Of a stretch of 64,000 bases of DNA, positions 62,081 to 64,000 are shown piece after piece. The notes below the pieces were generated by a model that did not search any database, was not told the DNA's origin, and saw only the letters and a program-made list of their open reading frames with translations. The first letter of the stretch is position 1. Every line of letters begins with the position of its first letter. The position numbers were made by a program, and so were the translations under genes. The stretch covers positions 186,001-250,000 of the forward strand of contig NZ_BJDU01000002.1 of NCBI RefSeq assembly GCF_005405305.1. Reading direction: 5' to 3'. The stretch comes from Companilactobacillus formosensis (GTDB taxonomy: Bacteria; Bacillota; Bacilli; Lactobacillales; Lactobacillaceae).

Positions 62081-63370
62081 ATGAGAAGAAAAAGGGTTGT
62101 ATTAAATATTCTTTGGCTAATTATACTTTTCTTAATTCCAATGCCTTTAATTGTTATTTTAAATACGCAATTGGTGGCTTCAGTCAGGGACTTAAGCGTG
62201 TATGACTTTGGTATTGTTGCTTATATTTGGTGGTTAGTAATTACTTATTTGTCAACAAGACCAAGTTGGTTGGACCGTTTAATTGGTTTACCTTCAATGT
62301 ATCTAGTTCATGGACTTTTAGGAACGATTGCTTTGATTGCTGCTACTATTCATAAATTTTTAAGTTTTAGTTTTGATAAAAATGTTAAAAACACTGGTAA
62401 TATTGCTTGGTATTTAGCTTTATTTGGATTTTTCTACGCCGTTTTCTTCATGTCAGGCTGGTTGATCAATTACTTTAAAATTGCCGACACGCTCAAGAAG
62501 AAGTTCAATCATATTTTTAAACATCAAGTTTCTATCTGGGTCCATCGCTTAAATTTAGTGGTAATCGCCTTGATTTTCTTCCATGTCCAATTAATCGTTA
62601 GAATTAGATCTATCACCGAATTCATGGTTATTTTTGATACCTATACAGCTGTGATACTGGGATTGTATTTTTTTAATAAAATAAGATTATTAACTATGAA
62701 TAATGGAACAGTAATTTCTAACGAATCCTTGAATTCGGATACTCAAGAACTGGTTATTCAGATAAAAAGCCAGAAAAAATATCATCCAGGTGACTTTTAC
62801 TTTGTATCCTTCAAAGGTCTCAAAAAGCTCGGTATTGAATCACATCCATTTTCTGTCACTTCAGCTCCTACAAATAGTCCACGATCTGTTACTTTTACTA
62901 TTCAAAATGTTGGAGACTTTACTAATGAGATCTCCAAGGTTCCTACAGGTACTAAGGTAAAACTAGAAGGACCCTTTGGATTGTTTGATAAATCAATTAG
63001 GCTGGAAAATGTTGAGACACCAATTATTCTTTATGGCTTAGGGACGGGGATTGCTCCTTTGTTAAGTATTGCTGCCGAATATGCAGGAAAGCGACCTATC
63101 CATGTATTGTGGACGGTTCAATCACAAGACAAATTATATTATTCCGATAAATTTAGAAATTTTGAATCTAAATATCCGAATTTCAAGTATTATGAGCAAA
63201 TTCATCGAATTAAGAAACAACAATTAAAAAATCTTCTTTCAGAGAGCGAAATTTTAAAAGGACAATTTTATATTGTAGGACCAGCGACTGCGATAATTGA
63301 AATTGAAGATAACTTGAATTCCATTGGTGTAAGTAGAAATAGATTAAATGATGAAAGATTAACATTATAA
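62081..63370 (+). CDS. ferric-reductase-like transmembrane oxidoreductase
   Basis: 429 residues. Six membrane helices in the first 200 residues carry two His pairs (HGLLGTIALIAATIHKF and HRLNLVVIALIFFHVQL) at the 13/14-residue spacing that binds two b-type hemes in ferric reductases and NADPH oxidases. An FAD-binding domain (HPFSVTSAP) and an NAD(P)-binding domain (GLGTGIAPLLSIA) follow in the cytosol. It should pass electrons from NAD(P)H across the membrane. It forms an operon with the exported flavodoxin. Heme would have to be taken up, as lactobacilli do not make it. Confidence 0.9.
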   Translation: MRRKRVVLNILWLIILFLIPMPLIVILNTQLVASVRDLSVYDFGIVAYIWWLVITYLSTRPSWLDRLIGLPSMYLVHGLLGTIALIAATIHKFLSFSFDKNVKNTGNIAWYLALFGFFYAVFFMSGWLINYFKIADTLKKKFNHIFKHQVSIWVHRLNLVVIALIFFHVQLIVRIRSITEFMVIFDTYTAVILGLYFFNKIRLLTMNNGTVISNESLNSDTQELVIQIKSQKKYHPGDFYFVSFKGLKKLGIESHPFSVTSAPTNSPRSVTFTIQNVGDFTNEISKVPTGTKVKLEGPFGLFDKSIRLENVETPIILYGLGTGIAPLLSIAAEYAGKRPIHVLWTVQSQDKLYYSDKFRNFESKYPNFKYYEQIHRIKKQQLKNLLSESEILKGQFYIVGPATAIIEIEDNLNSIGVSRNRLNDERLTL

Positions 63371-63371
63371 A

Positions 63372-63413
63372 AAGCAGAGATACTAGTAAATCAACTAAGA
63401 TCTCTGTTTTTTT
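63372..63413 (+). terminator. terminator of the flavodoxin operon
   Basis: GCAGAGAT...ATCTCTGTTTTTTT. Confidence 0.7.
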
Positions 63414-63420
63414 ATGGCTA

Positions 63421-63488
63421 AGTATTAATTCAATTTATACTAGGATTCAAAAGACTGAATTTTCAAGTGACTAATATCCCTATACAAT
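63421..63488 (+). promoter_or_regulatory. LysR dyad and promoter of the MFS gene, copy 2 of a repeat
   Basis: AGTATTAATTCAATTTATACT (63421-63441), then AATTTTCAAGT and CCCTATACAAT. Promoter TTTTCA (63460-63465), 17 nt, TACAAT (63483-63488). It matches the block at 60034 over about 65 bp, including non-operator bases. Confidence 0.65.
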
Positions 63489-63545
63489 AATTGATGTTGA
63501 TAAGGCAAGAAGTTATTTATATAAAAAATAGAATTGAGGTTTCAA

Positions 63546-64000
63546 ATGAAAAATAAAAAATTATTGATCTTCACATTAGCAGCGGGTACTTTCAGTATTC
63601 TAAACACAGAAGTTGGAATATTGGGAATTTTACCTATAATTGCTAACCGTTTTAATGTCTCAACAGCTACGTCAGGATTATTCGTCAGTTTGTTTGCAAT
63701 AATAATTGCTATTTTTGGTTCAATAATGCCAATTATCTTAAAACACGTTGACCGTAGAAAAATCATGTTGTTGACATTATCCTTATTCGTTGTTTCCAAC
63801 GTATTAGGAGGCTTGGTAACTAGCTTTGTACCTGCGCTGATCTTTAGATTGTTGCCAGCAGTTTTACATCCGGTTTACTGTTCTTTAGCATTTACGATTG
63901 CTGCAGAAATTGCTGACAAAGGACAATCTTCAAAATCAGTATCACGAGTTATGATTGGCGTTAGTGCTGGGACAGTTTTGGGTACGCCGTTAACTACCTT
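63546..64000 (+). CDS. MFS transporter, N-terminal part (runs off window)
   Basis: The first 151 codons of a major facilitator of the AraJ/PbuE drug-efflux type. MKNKKLLIFTLAAGTFSILN is helix 1, followed by TEVGILGILPIIANRF, DRRKIMLL after helix 3 (the motif A loop) and a GVSAGTVLGTPL segment near the edge, which is motif C of helix 5 (G-x-x-x-G-x-x-x-G-P). Antiporter motif C suggests export of a drug or metabolite. The start follows TGAGGT. Its promoter is a copy of the SDR 3 promoter. Confidence 0.87.
   Translation, partial: MKNKKLLIFTLAAGTFSILNTEVGILGILPIIANRFNVSTATSGLFVSLFAIIIAIFGSIMPIILKHVDRRKIMLLTLSLFVVSNVLGGLVTSFVPALIFRLLPAVLHPVYCSLAFTIAAEIADKGQSSKSVSRVMIGVSAGTVLGTPLTT

Overview
The window is chromosomal DNA of a low-GC Gram-positive bacterium of the family Lactobacillaceae. 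The evidence is the order of core genes (rexB-rexA-dinG, dnaD-nth, recU-pbp1A divergent from ypsA-gpsB-rnpB-rlmL, ebsA-fhs-lspA-rluD-pyrR), AT-rich codon use, AGGAGG-type ribosome binding sites, TTGACA/TATAAT promoters, an SLAP-type surface protein and a mevalonate pathway gene. A Companilactobacillus-like lactobacillus is my best guess; no 16S rRNA gene is present to prove it.

Layout. 1-12.1 kb: start of mevalonate kinase (minus), then recombination and repair genes (rexB, rexA, dinG), a small membrane protein, dnaD and nth. 12.1-18.2 kb: cell-wall and division block (pbp1A, recU, ypsA, gpsB), RNase P RNA and an rRNA methyltransferase. 18.2-24.2 kb: corA, lplA, an RNase H-like gene, ebsA, fhs, lspA, rluD. 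24.1-28.3 kb: pyrR followed by carA-like and carB-like genes whose catalytic residues are replaced. 28.3-38.8 kb: rqcH, degV, a secreted CAP-domain protein, a UvrA2-type ATPase, a FimB-sized tyrosine recombinase with palindromes around its promoter, and PEP synthase with a cre site.

38.8-64 kb is an accessory, redox-rich region. Four LysR regulators are each transcribed divergently from oxidoreductase or small membrane-protein genes (three short-chain dehydrogenases, two aldo/keto reductases, three NAD(P)-binding NmrA-like proteins, a RibD-like reductase, a nitronate monooxygenase). It also holds rarA, two acetyltransferases, an arginase-family protein, an ArsR regulator, an EamA transporter, a membrane-anchored flavodoxin with a ferric-reductase-like protein, and an MFS transporter running off the end. 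A group IIC intron sits directly behind a terminator at 48.8 kb. Decay is visible: a truncated lactonase-like gene, a frameshifted NmrA-like gene, a PEBP remnant and an orphan Phd antitoxin.

Most notable: (i) a 15-codon leader peptide followed by an ermC-like four-segment RNA arrangement in front of the EamA transporter; (ii) an intact but apparently catalytically dead carbamoyl-phosphate synthase pair linked to pyrR; (iii) a recombinase gene whose own promoter lies between inverted repeats; (iv) a duplicated LysR-type operator/promoter cassette at 60.03 and 63.42 kb; (v) repair enzymes (RexB, DinG, Nth) that all lack their usual Fe-S cysteines.
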